Assembly (NCBI RefSeq): GCF_001545075.1
Contig: NZ_FCOB02000016.1
Span: forward strand, 1 to 64,000
Direction: 5' to 3'
DNA length: 64,000 nt
Source of the DNA: Caballeronia ptereochthonis
GTDB taxonomy: Bacteria; Pseudomonadota; Gammaproteobacteria; Burkholderiales; Burkholderiaceae
A program made the position numbers and the translations under genes. The notes beneath the pieces are model-generated. The model did no database searches. It was given only the letters and a program-made list of their open reading frames with translations, and was not told the origin of the DNA. Positions 44,782-53,178 of this stretch are shown piece after piece (the stretch's first letter is position 1; the number at the start of each line of letters is the position of its first letter).

Positions 44782-45735
44782 TTACAGGTCGTCGAACTGC
44801 ACAATTGAAATAGCGTTCGACGATGCCGACGGTTCGCTCGCACACGGTTCCTCGTCGAACGCGATGTCGCCTTGCGGGTCGGCTTCGCCCGTCGCGCGCA
44901 GGCCGGCGAACGGGAAGAGCCGGTGGTCCATCAAGTGCGACGGCACCACGTTTGACAGCGCGTTGAACATGTTGTCGACGCGCCCCGGGAAACGCTTTTC
45001 CCACTCGCGAATCAGCGCTTTCATCTCCGCGCGCTTCAGGTTCGGCTGGCTGCCGCACAGGTTGCACGGAATGATCGGGAACTCGCGCAATTCGGCGTAC
45101 TTTTCCAGATCCGCTTCCTTGACGTAGGCGAGCGGACGGATCACGACGTTCTTGCCGTCGTCCGATTGCAGCTTGGGCGGCATGCCCTTCAGCTTGCCGC
45201 CGTAGAACATGTTGAGCAGCAGCGTCTGGAGAATGTCGTCGCGATGATGGCCGAGCGCGATCTTGGTCGCGCCGAGCTCGCCCGCCACGCGGTACAGGAT
45301 GCCGCGGCGCAGGCGCGAGCACAGCGAGCACGTGGTCTTGCCTTCCGGCACCAGGCGCTTGACGATGCTGTACGTGTCCTGATTCTCGATGTGGAACGGA
45401 ATATCGAGCTTCGCCAGATACTCCGGCAGCACGTGCTCCGGAAAGCCCGGCTGCTTCTGGTCGAGATTCACGGCGACGATCTCGAAGTCGATCGGCGCGC
45501 GCTCGTGCAGGCGCAGCAGGATGTCGAGCATCGCGTAACTGTCCTTGCCACCCGACAGGCACACCATCACCTTGTCGCCGTCCTCGATCATGTTGAAGTC
45601 GCCGATCGCCTGGCCGACCTGCCGCACGATCCGCTTGAAGAGCTTGTTGTTCTCGTACGCTTCCTTCTGCTGGCGCTTCGTCAGCGTCTCGCGCACGGGC
45701 TTCTGGTCCTCGAAGGTTTCTTCGCGCGCGTTCAT
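44782..45735 (-). CDS. ttcA: tRNA 2-thiocytidine(32) synthetase
   Basis: A 317-residue ATP- and [4Fe-4S]-dependent enzyme that thiolates cytidine 32 of several tRNAs. The PP-loop for ATP is [14 protein letters not shown] (residues 58-71). The cluster/catalytic cysteines are in [12 protein letters not shown] and [30 protein letters not shown] is also conserved. The C-terminal 40 residues ([20 protein letters not shown]) are a variable tail. Its ATG overlaps the folB stop in ATGA, so the two genes are translationally coupled. glmU follows 97 bases downstream on the same strand. Confidence 0.95.
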   Translation of the reverse strand: MNAREETFEDQKPVRETLTKRQQKEAYENNKLFKRIVRQVGQAIGDFNMIEDGDKVMVCLSGGKDSYAMLDILLRLHERAPIDFEIVAVNLDQKQPGFPEHVLPEYLAKLDIPFHIENQDTYSIVKRLVPEGKTTCSLCSRLRRGILYRVAGELGATKIALGHHRDDILQTLLLNMFYGGKLKGMPPKLQSDDGKNVVIRPLAYVKEADLEKYAELREFPIIPCNLCGSQPNLKRAEMKALIREWEKRFPGRVDNMFNALSNVVPSHLMDHRLFPFAGLRATGEADPQGDIAFDEEPCASEPSASSNAISIVQFDDL

Positions 45736-46133
45736 GCTCGTTCCTCTTTGATGCGAAAGACTTCGACGCCCACCGCGTCGCAGTCGGGATAGACGTCGGG
45801 CTTTTCCGTCGACACGGCCACCGCACGCACGTGCGGATGCGCGAGCAAGGCGGCGGCGACGTCGTCGCACAGCGTTTCCTGCAGGTGGATATGGCCGCGC
45901 TTCACGCGCGCCGCGATGGTCGAGCGCATGAAGTCGTAATCGACCACTTCGGCCAGCTTGTCCGCGACGGGCGTCGACAGCGCGAGCGGCACGAACAGCT
46001 CGACATTGATCACGACGCGCTGCTCGCCGCGCTTCTCGAAGTCATGCACGCCAATGTTGATGCGCACTTCGTAGTTGCGCAGAAAAAGCCGCCGGCAATC
46101 GGTCAGCCGGGGATGCGAAAGTGCGGCAAGCAT
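45732..46133 (-). CDS. folB: Dihydroneopterin aldolase-like protein
   Basis: A 133-residue FolB/FolX-family protein that should cleave 7,8-dihydroneopterin to 6-hydroxymethyl-dihydropterin and glycolaldehyde in folate synthesis. Motifs: [20 protein letters not shown] (Glu/Tyr region, about 17-36), [28 protein letters not shown] and [20 protein letters not shown]. The final strand is [12 protein letters not shown] with the catalytic Lys. I start it at ATG 46133; four codons earlier there is only a TTG. It ends inside the ttcA start (4-bp overlap), and a pteridine-reductase-like SDR precedes it by 36 bases, which strengthens the pterin link. Confidence 0.88.
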   Translation of the reverse strand: MLAALSHPRLTDCRRLFLRNYEVRINIGVHDFEKRGEQRVVINVELFVPLALSTPVADKLAEVVDYDFMRSTIAARVKRGHIHLQETLCDDVAAALLAHPHVRAVAVSTEKPDVYPDCDAVGVEVFRIKEERA

Positions 46134-46169
46134 GGTTTCGTCCAAAAGTTATACGTGGCGCGCCAAGGC

Positions 46170-47012
46170 TTACGGCTGGCGCGTGCCGATCATGTACATC
46201 ACGTCGCGCGGGCTCGGCACCAGATGCTGCCCGCCATCGACGACGAGCGTCGTGCCCGTCACGCCGTGCGCGTTCGCCAGGTAGCATGCGGCCTGGGCCA
46301 CGTCCTCCACCGTCGATGCGCGGTTGAGCGGCGTCACGCGATGCGCCGACTCGAACGATGCGGGCGTCTGCCCGGTGGAAATCAGCGTCAGACCCGGCGC
46401 CAGGCCGACGACGCGCAGTTTCGGCCCGAGCGCCTGCGCCAGCGCGACGGTGGCGTTCTCGAGCGCCGCCTTCGTCAACGTGTACGACAGGTAATCCGGG
46501 TTCATGTTGTAGAGCTTCTGGTCGAGCACGTTGATGACGACGCCGCGCAGGTCGTCGCTCTCCGTGGCGGCATCCGGCACGATCTCGTGCAGCATCCGCG
46601 CGAGCGTGAGCGGCGCGGCGACGTTCACGGCGGTCATCTCCAGCAGCTTCGCGTAGCCGAAGTCGATGGCCGTGTCCTCGTCGAAGCGCGACGCGCAATT
46701 CACGACGCAGTTCAGCCCGCCGAACGCCTCGATGCACGCGGGAACCAGCCGCCCGACTTCCGCCTCGACGCCCAGATCCGCCTTCAGCGCGACCGCGCGC
46801 CGTCCGAGCGCCTCGATATCCGCAACGGTTTCGCGCGCCTCGCGCTCCGAGCCGCCGTAGTGCACGGCGACATCCCAGCCCTGGCGCGCGAACTCCAGCG
46901 CGACACCGCGCCCGATGCGCTTCGCCGCGCCCGTGACGAGCACGGCGCGGAAACGGGGGGCCGAACCGGAAGACGGCGAGTTGGCGAAAGAAAACGGCGT
47001 GGAGGCGCTCAT
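46170..47012 (-). CDS. SDR family oxidoreductase, pteridine reductase-like
   Basis: A 280-residue short-chain dehydrogenase. The cofactor motif VLVTGAAKRIGRGVALEFAR (about 24-43) has the TGxxxRxG form found in pteridine reductase PTR1 and FolM rather than the usual TGxxxGxG. NCASRF, SYTLTKAALENATVALAQAL (catalytic Tyr and Lys) and RVVGLAPGLTL complete the active site. The catalytic Tyr is preceded by an Asp-Tyr-Leu-Ser pattern. Being the gene before folB, it probably reduces a dihydropterin or dihydrofolate. The start codon is only 13 bases from that of the divergent methyltransferase gene. Confidence 0.88.
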   Translation of the reverse strand: MSASTPFSFANSPSSGSAPRFRAVLVTGAAKRIGRGVALEFARQGWDVAVHYGGSEREARETVADIEALGRRAVALKADLGVEAEVGRLVPACIEAFGGLNCVVNCASRFDEDTAIDFGYAKLLEMTAVNVAAPLTLARMLHEIVPDAATESDDLRGVVINVLDQKLYNMNPDYLSYTLTKAALENATVALAQALGPKLRVVGLAPGLTLISTGQTPASFESAHRVTPLNRASTVEDVAQAACYLANAHGVTGTTLVVDGGQHLVPSPRDVMYMIGTRQP

Positions 47013-47013
47013 T

Positions 47014-47019
47014 TACAAT
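47014..47019 (+). promoter_or_regulatory. -10-like TACAAT immediately before the MidA-family gene
   Basis: TACAAT ends 6 bases before the ATG at 47026, so transcription from it would begin at about the start codon. I see no good -35 element at the usual distance. It suggests a leaderless or nearly leaderless mRNA. Confidence 0.35.
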
Positions 47020-47025
47020 ACGGGG

Positions 47026-48231
47026 ATGAATCTGAATGCTCGACAATCCGATAGTTTACCTGCTCCGGGCGCCGACGCGCTCGCGCAGTCAGAAGCGCTT
47101 GCAGACCTGATCCGCGGACGCATCGCGGCGGCGGGCGGCTGGCTGCCTTTCGACCGTTATATGGATCTCGCGCTCTACGCGCCCGGGCTCGGCTATTACG
47201 GCGGCGGCGCAATGAAGTTCGGCCGCCGCGCCGAAGACGGCAGCGACTTCGTCACGGCGCCCGAATTGTCCCCGCTTTTCTCGACCACGCTCGCGCGTCC
47301 CGTCGCGCAGGCGCTCGCGCGGAGCGGCACGCGGCAACTGATGGAATTCGGCGCGGGCACCGGCAAGCTCGCCGCCGGCCTGCTGACCGCGCTCGCCGAT
47401 CTCGACGTGCCGTTCGACAGCTACGCGATCGTCGATCTTTCGGGCGAGTTGCGCGAGCGCCAGCGCGAAACCATCGAGAAGCACGCGCCCGCGCTCGCCG
47501 CGAAGGTGAAATGGCTCGACGCGCTGCCCGACCGGTTCGAAGGCGTCGTGATCGGCAACGAGGTGCTCGATGCAATGCCCGTGCGCCTCGTCGTGCGCAA
47601 GCTGGGCGCGTGGCACGAGCGCGGCGTCGTGGCGCTGAACGATCGCTTCGCCTTCGACGACCGCCCGATCACGCCCGACGCGCAGATCGACCTGATCGAC
47701 GCCGCCATCGACGAAGCCAATGACGAACCGTTCGCGGAATACATGACGGAAACGCACGAGGCCGCGCTCGCCTTTACGAAGACCGTCTGCGCGATGCTCA
47801 CGCGCGGCGCGGCGTTCTTCATCGATTACGGCTTTCCGCGCCGGGAGTTCTATCACGCGCAGCGCGCGACCGGCACGATGATGTGTCACTACCGGCATCG
47901 CGCGCACACGGACCCGTTTTTGTATCCCGGTTTGCAGGACATCACGGCGCATGTGGAATTCACGGGCATCGCGGAAGCGGGCGTCGAAACCGGCGCCGAT
48001 CTGCTCGGCTTCACGTCGCAGGCGCGTTTTCTGATGAACGCGGGTATCACCGATGTGCTCAACGACCTCGATCCCTCGGATGTCAGGCGCTTCCTGCCGG
48101 CCGCAAATGCCGTGCAGAAGCTGCTTTCCGAGGCGGAGATGGGCGAGCTTTTCAAGGTGATCGCGTTCTCGCGCGGCATTCCCGGCACGCTCGACGCGTT
48201 CGCCGCCGGCGATCGCTCTCACACGCTATGA
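47026..48231 (+). CDS. MidA/NDUFAF7 family SAM-dependent methyltransferase
   Basis: A 401-residue class I methyltransferase homologous to mitochondrial NDUFAF7 (MidA), which methylates an arginine of a complex I subunit. Family motifs: LPFDRYMDLALYAPGLGYYG (about 37-56), SDFVTAPELSPLFSTTLARP, the SAM site LMEFGAGTGKLAAGLLTAL (about 105-123), VIGNEVLDAMPVRLV and FFIDYGFPRREFYHAQRATG. In bacteria the substrate is unproven, although a complex I protein is plausible. The first 20 residues are poorly conserved, so a later start cannot be excluded. The DUF2905 gene follows 10 bases downstream. Confidence 0.9.
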   Translation: MNLNARQSDSLPAPGADALAQSEALADLIRGRIAAAGGWLPFDRYMDLALYAPGLGYYGGGAMKFGRRAEDGSDFVTAPELSPLFSTTLARPVAQALARSGTRQLMEFGAGTGKLAAGLLTALADLDVPFDSYAIVDLSGELRERQRETIEKHAPALAAKVKWLDALPDRFEGVVIGNEVLDAMPVRLVVRKLGAWHERGVVALNDRFAFDDRPITPDAQIDLIDAAIDEANDEPFAEYMTETHEAALAFTKTVCAMLTRGAAFFIDYGFPRREFYHAQRATGTMMCHYRHRAHTDPFLYPGLQDITAHVEFTGIAEAGVETGADLLGFTSQARFLMNAGITDVLNDLDPSDVRRFLPAANAVQKLLSEAEMGELFKVIAFSRGIPGTLDAFAAGDRSHTL

Positions 48232-48241
48232 GTGCGCGATC

Positions 48242-48436
48242 ATGATCCGCTGGCTGCTGACCACCTTCATCGCGCTCGCGATCCTCTCCGGTTCGATGCC
48301 GTGGCTCAGGAAAATCGGCATCGGGCGGCTGCCGGGCGATTTCACGTTGCGGATCTTCGGGCGAGAGTACTCGTTTCCGTTCATGTCGACGCTGTTGCTG
48401 TCGATACTGCTCTCCTTCATCGCACGAGCGCTCTGA
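48242..48436 (+). CDS. DUF2905 small membrane protein
   Basis: A 64-residue protein with two hydrophobic helices (WLLTTFIALAILSG and MSTLLLSILLSFIARAL) flanking a short conserved loop, KIGIGRLPGDFTLRIFGREY, with the G-R-L-P-G-D pattern diagnostic of DUF2905. The function is unknown; the family is widespread in bacteria. The gene begins 10 bases after the methyltransferase stop and is probably co-transcribed with it. Confidence 0.9.
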   Translation: MIRWLLTTFIALAILSGSMPWLRKIGIGRLPGDFTLRIFGREYSFPFMSTLLLSILLSFIARAL

Positions 48437-48606
48437 CCGGCGCGTGCAAGACGGCATTTCGCCGGCTGCTTCCGGATTCGGATCAGGATTAGGCCACGCG
48501 TCGCCACCCGCATCGACAATCGGTCGTTTTGCCGGTCGACGGACACGTGAGCTGCCCCGCCGCGCTCGCTGTACCGCGCCTTCGAAACCCGAACGGGAGA
48601 CGCGCA

Positions 48607-50211
48607 TTGTCGGTATCCGAAAACGATCCATCCTTCGCGGATGAGAAATGTTCCGAAGCGGAAGACTGTTATCGGAACGGTCGATTCGATGAAGCACTGA
48701 ACGCCGTCGACGCCGCGTTCCGGGCCGGTTTCGAGTCGGCCGCGCTGTGGAACGTGGCCGCCGCGTCGTTCATGGCGCTCCGGCGCGAAGCGGATGCGGA
48801 GCGCTGCCTGCGCCGCGCCATCGAGCTATATCCCGCGTCCTGCCAGGTTCACTCGAATCTGGGCGCGCTGCTCTCGGCTCAGTCGCGTTACGCGGAAGCC
48901 GAAGCCGAGTTTCAGGAAGCGCTCAGGATCGATCCCGCTCACGCCGAAGCCAGCAACAATCTCGGTGTCGCGCTGCAGGCGCAAGCTCGCTGGGCCGAGG
49001 CGGAAGCAGCCTACCGGCATGCGCTTCGCGTGAAGCCGGATTTCGCAAACGCCTCCTTGAACCTCGGCATTCTGTGTCGCGATCAGGGCCGTTTCGACGA
49101 CGCGAAGGAGGCGTTCTGCCGCCTGCTCGCCGGACGGCCGGATCAGCACGATTCGGCGCGCATGAATCTGGGCATTCTCTATCGGGACAATGGCCGCCTT
49201 CCGGAAGCCGAGGCCGCCTTCAGACAGGTGTCGACCGATCATCCGGAACAGGTGTCGGCAAAGGCGGAACTCGCGCATCTCGCGCTCTGCGCCGGAAACT
49301 ATGCCGAGGGCTGGGCGCTTTATGAGAACCGGTACGACAGCCGGCTGCGCGGACGCAACACCATCCCGCCTGACATCGCGCTGCCACAGTGGCGCGGCGA
49401 GTCGCTCGCGGGCAAGTCGGTGCTGGTGTTCCACGAGCAGGGCAACGGCGACACGATTCAATTCAGCCGATACTTTCCCGTTCTCAAACAGATGGGCGCC
49501 GCGCGCGTCACGTTCGCGTGCCCGGAGCGCTTGCATCGGCTGATGAGGACGGCGCGCGGTCTCGATGTGGTCATCGGCGACGAAACGCTGCCGGCCCCGA
49601 AGGGTTACGACTGCTGGACCTTCCTGATGAGCGTGCCGCTTCACGCGGGAACCACGCTCGAAAACATCCCGGACGCGCCCGGTGTGTTGTCCGTCGCCGA
49701 GGAGGATATGCACCGCTGGCGTCCACGCCTCGCGGGGCTGGAAGGCGTCAAAGTCGGACTCGTGTGGAAAGGCAGCGCCATTCATCCCAACGACCAGACG
49801 CGCTCGCTGCCCGGGCTCGCGGCGCTCGCGCCGCTGTGGACTTGCCCGTCCGTGAGCTTCGTGAGCCTGCAAAAGGGACAAGGCGAAGACGATGCGGCGC
49901 ATCCGCCGCCCGGCCAGCCGCTCGTGCACGTCGGCTCCGAGCTGAGCGACTTCGCCGACAGCGCGGCCGTCATTGCTCAGCTCGATCTCATCGTGTGCGT
50001 GGACACGGCCATCGCGCATCTGGCGGGTGCGCTCGGCAAGCCTTGCTGGATGATGCTGCCCGCGATTCGCACCGACTGGCGATGGATGCGCGATCGTCCG
50101 ACCACGCCCTGGTACCCGACGATGCGCCTCTTCCGGCAAGCCCGCCTGCACGACTGGACGACGCCCATCGAGGCGATGCGCGCCGCTCTGGCCGCCGGGT
50201 CGCGCCTTTAA
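48607..50211 (+). CDS. TPR repeat protein with C-terminal glycosyltransferase-like domain
   Basis: A 534-residue two-part protein. Residues 10-270 contain about seven tetratricopeptide repeats (NLGALLSAQSRYAEAEAEFQ, NLGVALQAQARWAEAEAAYR, NLGILYRDNGRLPEAEAAFR). Residues 290-534 resemble a GT9/heptosyltransferase-like fold (SVLVFHEQGNGDTIQFSRYF; GLVWKGSAIHPNDQTRSLPG; DLIVCVDTAIAHLAGALGKP). Such fusions are found near flagellin, pilin or S-layer glycosylation genes, but there are none here. I start it at TTG 48607, because GGGAGACGCGCA is well placed. It overlaps the cca stop tail to tail by 4 bases. Confidence 0.85.
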   Translation: MSVSENDPSFADEKCSEAEDCYRNGRFDEALNAVDAAFRAGFESAALWNVAAASFMALRREADAERCLRRAIELYPASCQVHSNLGALLSAQSRYAEAEAEFQEALRIDPAHAEASNNLGVALQAQARWAEAEAAYRHALRVKPDFANASLNLGILCRDQGRFDDAKEAFCRLLAGRPDQHDSARMNLGILYRDNGRLPEAEAAFRQVSTDHPEQVSAKAELAHLALCAGNYAEGWALYENRYDSRLRGRNTIPPDIALPQWRGESLAGKSVLVFHEQGNGDTIQFSRYFPVLKQMGAARVTFACPERLHRLMRTARGLDVVIGDETLPAPKGYDCWTFLMSVPLHAGTTLENIPDAPGVLSVAEEDMHRWRPRLAGLEGVKVGLVWKGSAIHPNDQTRSLPGLAALAPLWTCPSVSFVSLQKGQGEDDAAHPPPGQPLVHVGSELSDFADSAAVIAQLDLIVCVDTAIAHLAGALGKPCWMMLPAIRTDWRWMRDRPTTPWYPTMRLFRQARLHDWTTPIEAMRAALAAGSRL

Positions 50212-51467
50212 GCCTGCGGAGCGTCGATGCCCGCGCCCTGCAATGACGCTTTCACCGCGGCGACACGCGCGTCGTGCACGGCTTCCTTGATCTTCGCAGG
50301 CTGGCTGGCGTACTGCTGAGCGACCGCGCCCGCATCCACGGAGCGCGCCGCGACGAGCGCCTCGCGCAAGCGCTCCGCCTGCGGATACGGCTGCTGGTCG
50401 AGCCCGAGCCTGCCGCGTGCATCGGCGAGACACGCCTGCAGCGCTTCGGCAAAACGCGCCGGCTTGCGCAGCGCATCCGCGCGCTCGAACAGCCGCACGA
50501 GCGCGGCCGCGCCCATTTCCATCACGCGATGGATATTGCCGTGCTCGCGCGCGACGAGCACCGCCAGATCGCGGCATTCGTTCGGCACGCGCAGGCGCTC
50601 GCACAACGGCCGCAGCAGATCGACGCTGCGTCCTTCATGTCCGATGTGACGGGGCAGCACGTCTTCGGGCGTCGTGGCCTTGCCGAGATCGTGCGTGAGC
50701 GCCGCGAAGCGCACCGGCAACGCGAATCCCTGCGACGCCGCGTAGTCGAGCACCATCATCACATGCACGCCGGTGTCCACTTCCGGGTGATAGTCGGCGC
50801 GCTGCGGCACGCCCCACAGCGCATCGACCTCGGGCAGGATGCGCACGAGCGCGCCGCAGCCGCGCAGCACCTCGAACATCCGCGACGGCTTCTTTTCCAT
50901 CAGCCCGCGCGACACTTCCTGCCACACGCGCTCGGGCACGAGCGCATCGACTTCGCCGGCTTCGACTATCTTCTTCATCAAGTCGGCGGTTTCCTGCGCC
51001 ACATCGAAATCGGCGAAGCGCGCCGCGAAACGCGCGAGCCGCAGAATCCGCACCGGATCCTCGATGAACGCATCGCCGACATGCCGGAAAAGCTTGTTCG
51101 CGAGATCGGCCTGGCCGCCGAACGGATCGATCACCGGGCCGGTCAGCTCGCCCGCCGGGTTCACCTCGCGCGCCATCGCGTTGATGGTGAGATCGCGCCG
51201 CGCGAGATCCTCCTCGAGCGTCACGTCCGGCGAATAGTAGAACTGGAAGCCGTGATAGCCCGCGGCCGTCTTGCGCTCGGTGCGCGCGAGCGCGTATTCC
51301 TCGTGCGTCTCGGGATGCAGGAACACCGGAAAGTCCTTCCCGACCGGACGATATCCCTGCGCCACCATCTGCTCGGGCGTCGCGCCGACCACCACGTAAT
51401 CGCGATCCACCACCGGCACGCCGAGCAGTTCGTCGCGGATCGCGCCGCCCACCGCGTAGATGTTCAT
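50208..51467 (-). CDS. cca: CCA-adding enzyme (multifunctional CCA protein)
   Basis: A 419-residue class II tRNA nucleotidyltransferase that builds or repairs the CCA end of tRNA. The polymerase head carries YAVGGAIRDELLGVPVVDRD (G-G-x-x-R-D...D-x-D, residues 4-23), LARRDLTINAMAR and DPVRILRLARFAARF. After the tRNA-binding body there is an HD phosphohydrolase domain (ALTHDLGKATTPEDVLPRHI and AREHGNIH, about 215-300), as in the bacterial multifunctional type. The start codon overlaps the stop of the glutathione transferase gene (ATGA), so both are translationally coupled. Confidence 0.95.
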   Translation of the reverse strand: MNIYAVGGAIRDELLGVPVVDRDYVVVGATPEQMVAQGYRPVGKDFPVFLHPETHEEYALARTERKTAAGYHGFQFYYSPDVTLEEDLARRDLTINAMAREVNPAGELTGPVIDPFGGQADLANKLFRHVGDAFIEDPVRILRLARFAARFADFDVAQETADLMKKIVEAGEVDALVPERVWQEVSRGLMEKKPSRMFEVLRGCGALVRILPEVDALWGVPQRADYHPEVDTGVHVMMVLDYAASQGFALPVRFAALTHDLGKATTPEDVLPRHIGHEGRSVDLLRPLCERLRVPNECRDLAVLVAREHGNIHRVMEMGAAALVRLFERADALRKPARFAEALQACLADARGRLGLDQQPYPQAERLREALVAARSVDAGAVAQQYASQPAKIKEAVHDARVAAVKASLQGAGIDAPQA

Positions 51468-52084
51468 CGCGCTTCCTCGCGAGCGCCGTCGATCCACGCC
51501 GCGACCGCGGGCAGCTCGGTAATGCGCTTCGCATAGGCGCGCGACGTCTCGCTCAGTTCGGGCTCGTAGGAATTGAAGCGCATGACGACCGGCGCGAACA
51601 TCGCGTCCGCAATGCCGAACTCGCCGAACAGGAACGGCCCGCCGGACTTCGCCAGGCACTCGGCCCAGATTGCCTCGATCCGCGCGATATTCGCAAGCGC
51701 GCCCGGCGTCGCGCCGGCGCCCGGCGCGTGCATCGTGATTTCCATCGGCATGTGCTGGCGCAGGTCCGCGAAGCCCGCGTGCATCTCCGCGCTGATGCTG
51801 CGGGCGCGCGCGCGGGCGGCGGCGTCGCGCGGCCACATCGCGTGCCCGGGATGCATTTCGGCAATCGTCTCGACGATCGCAAGCGATTCCCACACGGCCT
51901 CGCCCGCATCGGTGACGAGGCACGGCACCTTGCCGGACGGCGAGACTTCGAGAATCTTCGATTTCGTGTCGGGGTGGCTCAGGCGAATCAGCGTTTCCTC
52001 GAACGGGATGCCGAAATGCTTGAGCAGCACCCACGGACGCATCGACCAGGAAGAGTTGAACTTGTCACCGATAACGAGTTTCAT
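51464..52084 (-). CDS. Glutathione S-transferase family protein
   Basis: A 206-residue GST. The N-terminal thioredoxin-like domain (1-80) begins LVIGDKFNSSWSMRPWVLLK, with Ser residues in place of a catalytic Cys or Tyr, followed by SGKVPCLVTD (cis-proline) and VWESLAIVETIAE (glutathione gamma-glutamyl contact). The C-terminal helical domain (90-206) has GEFGIADAMFAPVVMRFNSY, the N-capping box. The physiological substrate is unknown. Its stop overlaps the cca start. The NDUFA9-like gene ends 19 bases before this one ends its upstream spacer, so a three-gene operon is likely. Confidence 0.9.
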   Translation of the reverse strand: MKLVIGDKFNSSWSMRPWVLLKHFGIPFEETLIRLSHPDTKSKILEVSPSGKVPCLVTDAGEAVWESLAIVETIAEMHPGHAMWPRDAAARARARSISAEMHAGFADLRQHMPMEITMHAPGAGATPGALANIARIEAIWAECLAKSGGPFLFGEFGIADAMFAPVVMRFNSYEPELSETSRAYAKRITELPAVAAWIDGAREEAR

Positions 52085-52103
52085 GCAATCAAAGGTAAGA
52101 GGT

Positions 52104-53060
52104 TTAACGATGCGCGGTTGCGCGGAAAGCGTTGAAGCGCGAGCGCGACGAGTTGCCGGTGAGATACAGCGGCGCGATGGCCTCGATGCTCGCCGGCTCG
52201 TCGATGCCGAGTTCCGGAGCGAGCGGCCCGCTCGCGATGCTCGGCGTCTTCATCGAATCGAGATTGTCGCGCGAGAGGACGGGCACGCCGGGCGCCATTT
52301 CCATCGTCATCGCCTGCAGGCGGCCGAGGCTTTCGGGCAGCTTGACGATGCGCGAATGCTTGCCGATGGTCGCGCCCGCGAAGCGCACGAGCTCCGCGAG
52401 CGTGTAGACGCCCGGGCCCGCGAGTTCGTAGATCTGGCGGTTGGCGGCATCGAGATCGAGCACGTTGACGATCGCCTTCGCCACGTCGCCGACGAACACC
52501 GGCTGGAACTGCGCATCGGCGCAGGCGAGCGGAATCACGGGAAATATGCGCTCGAGGAACGCAAACTGGTTGAGCAGATTGTCCTCGGGGCCGAACACCA
52601 CCGAGCTGCGGAAGAGGGTCCAGTCGAGACCGGATTCGCGGATGATCTTCTCGCCGTCGCCCTTCGAGCGCAGGTACATGCTCGGGCCTGCGGGATCGGC
52701 GCCGATCGCGCTCATGTGCAGCAGGCGCCGCACGCCCTTCGCCTCGCACGCCGCGGTGATCTTGCGCGGCAGCTCGACGTGCGCCTTCGCGAAGTCCGGT
52801 CCGTACGGTTCGTCGCGCCGCCCCTGCAGAACGCCGACGAGATTGATCACCGCGTCGCTCTGATCGATGAACGCGGCGAGCTGCACGGGATCGTGCACGT
52901 CGGTTTCGATGACGTCGATGGGCAGCAGCGTGAGATGCGCGGCGTTGGCGCGCCGCCGGGTCGCCAGGCGCACCTTCTTGCCGAGATCGACGAGCGCATT
53001 GACGAGATGGCTGCCGATGAAACCAGAACCGCCGATCAGCGCTACATGTTGGTGTCGCAT
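52104..53060 (-). CDS. Complex I NDUFA9-subunit-like NAD(P)-binding protein
   Basis: A 318-residue atypical SDR. The nucleotide loop is ALIGGSGFIGSHLVNALVDL (G-x-x-G-x-x-G, about 8-27), followed by an Arg-rich second strand (VRLATRRRANA), suggesting NADP binding. NLVGVLQGRR, HMSAIGADPAGPSMYLRSKG (Tyr/Lys region) and FRSSVVFGPEDNLLNQFAFL match the NDUFA9/39-kDa subgroup. The bacterial role is not settled. ATG 53060 with AAGGGGCGAAT is the start. It is the first of the operon with the glutathione transferase and cca. Confidence 0.88.
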   Translation of the reverse strand: MRHQHVALIGGSGFIGSHLVNALVDLGKKVRLATRRRANAAHLTLLPIDVIETDVHDPVQLAAFIDQSDAVINLVGVLQGRRDEPYGPDFAKAHVELPRKITAACEAKGVRRLLHMSAIGADPAGPSMYLRSKGDGEKIIRESGLDWTLFRSSVVFGPEDNLLNQFAFLERIFPVIPLACADAQFQPVFVGDVAKAIVNVLDLDAANRQIYELAGPGVYTLAELVRFAGATIGKHSRIVKLPESLGRLQAMTMEMAPGVPVLSRDNLDSMKTPSIASGPLAPELGIDEPASIEAIAPLYLTGNSSRSRFNAFRATAHR

Positions 53061-53121
53061 ATTCGCCCCTTGGGTCGCGGCTTGACGGATGCGGCTTCGG
53101 AACGGCGAGCCGAAAATGAGA

Positions 53122-53156
53122 ACGCCCGCGCGTCCTGTCATTGGACGCGCGGGCGT
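53122..53156 (-). terminator. Terminator of slt
   Basis: ACGCCCGCGCGTCC (minus-strand arm), a 7-base loop and its exact complement (arms 53122-53135 and 53143-53156). On the minus strand it is followed by TCTCATTTT. It lies 23 bases after the slt stop and before the NDUFA9-like gene. Confidence 0.75.
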
Positions 53157-53178
53157 GAGGGTTCGCGTCAAGACGCCG

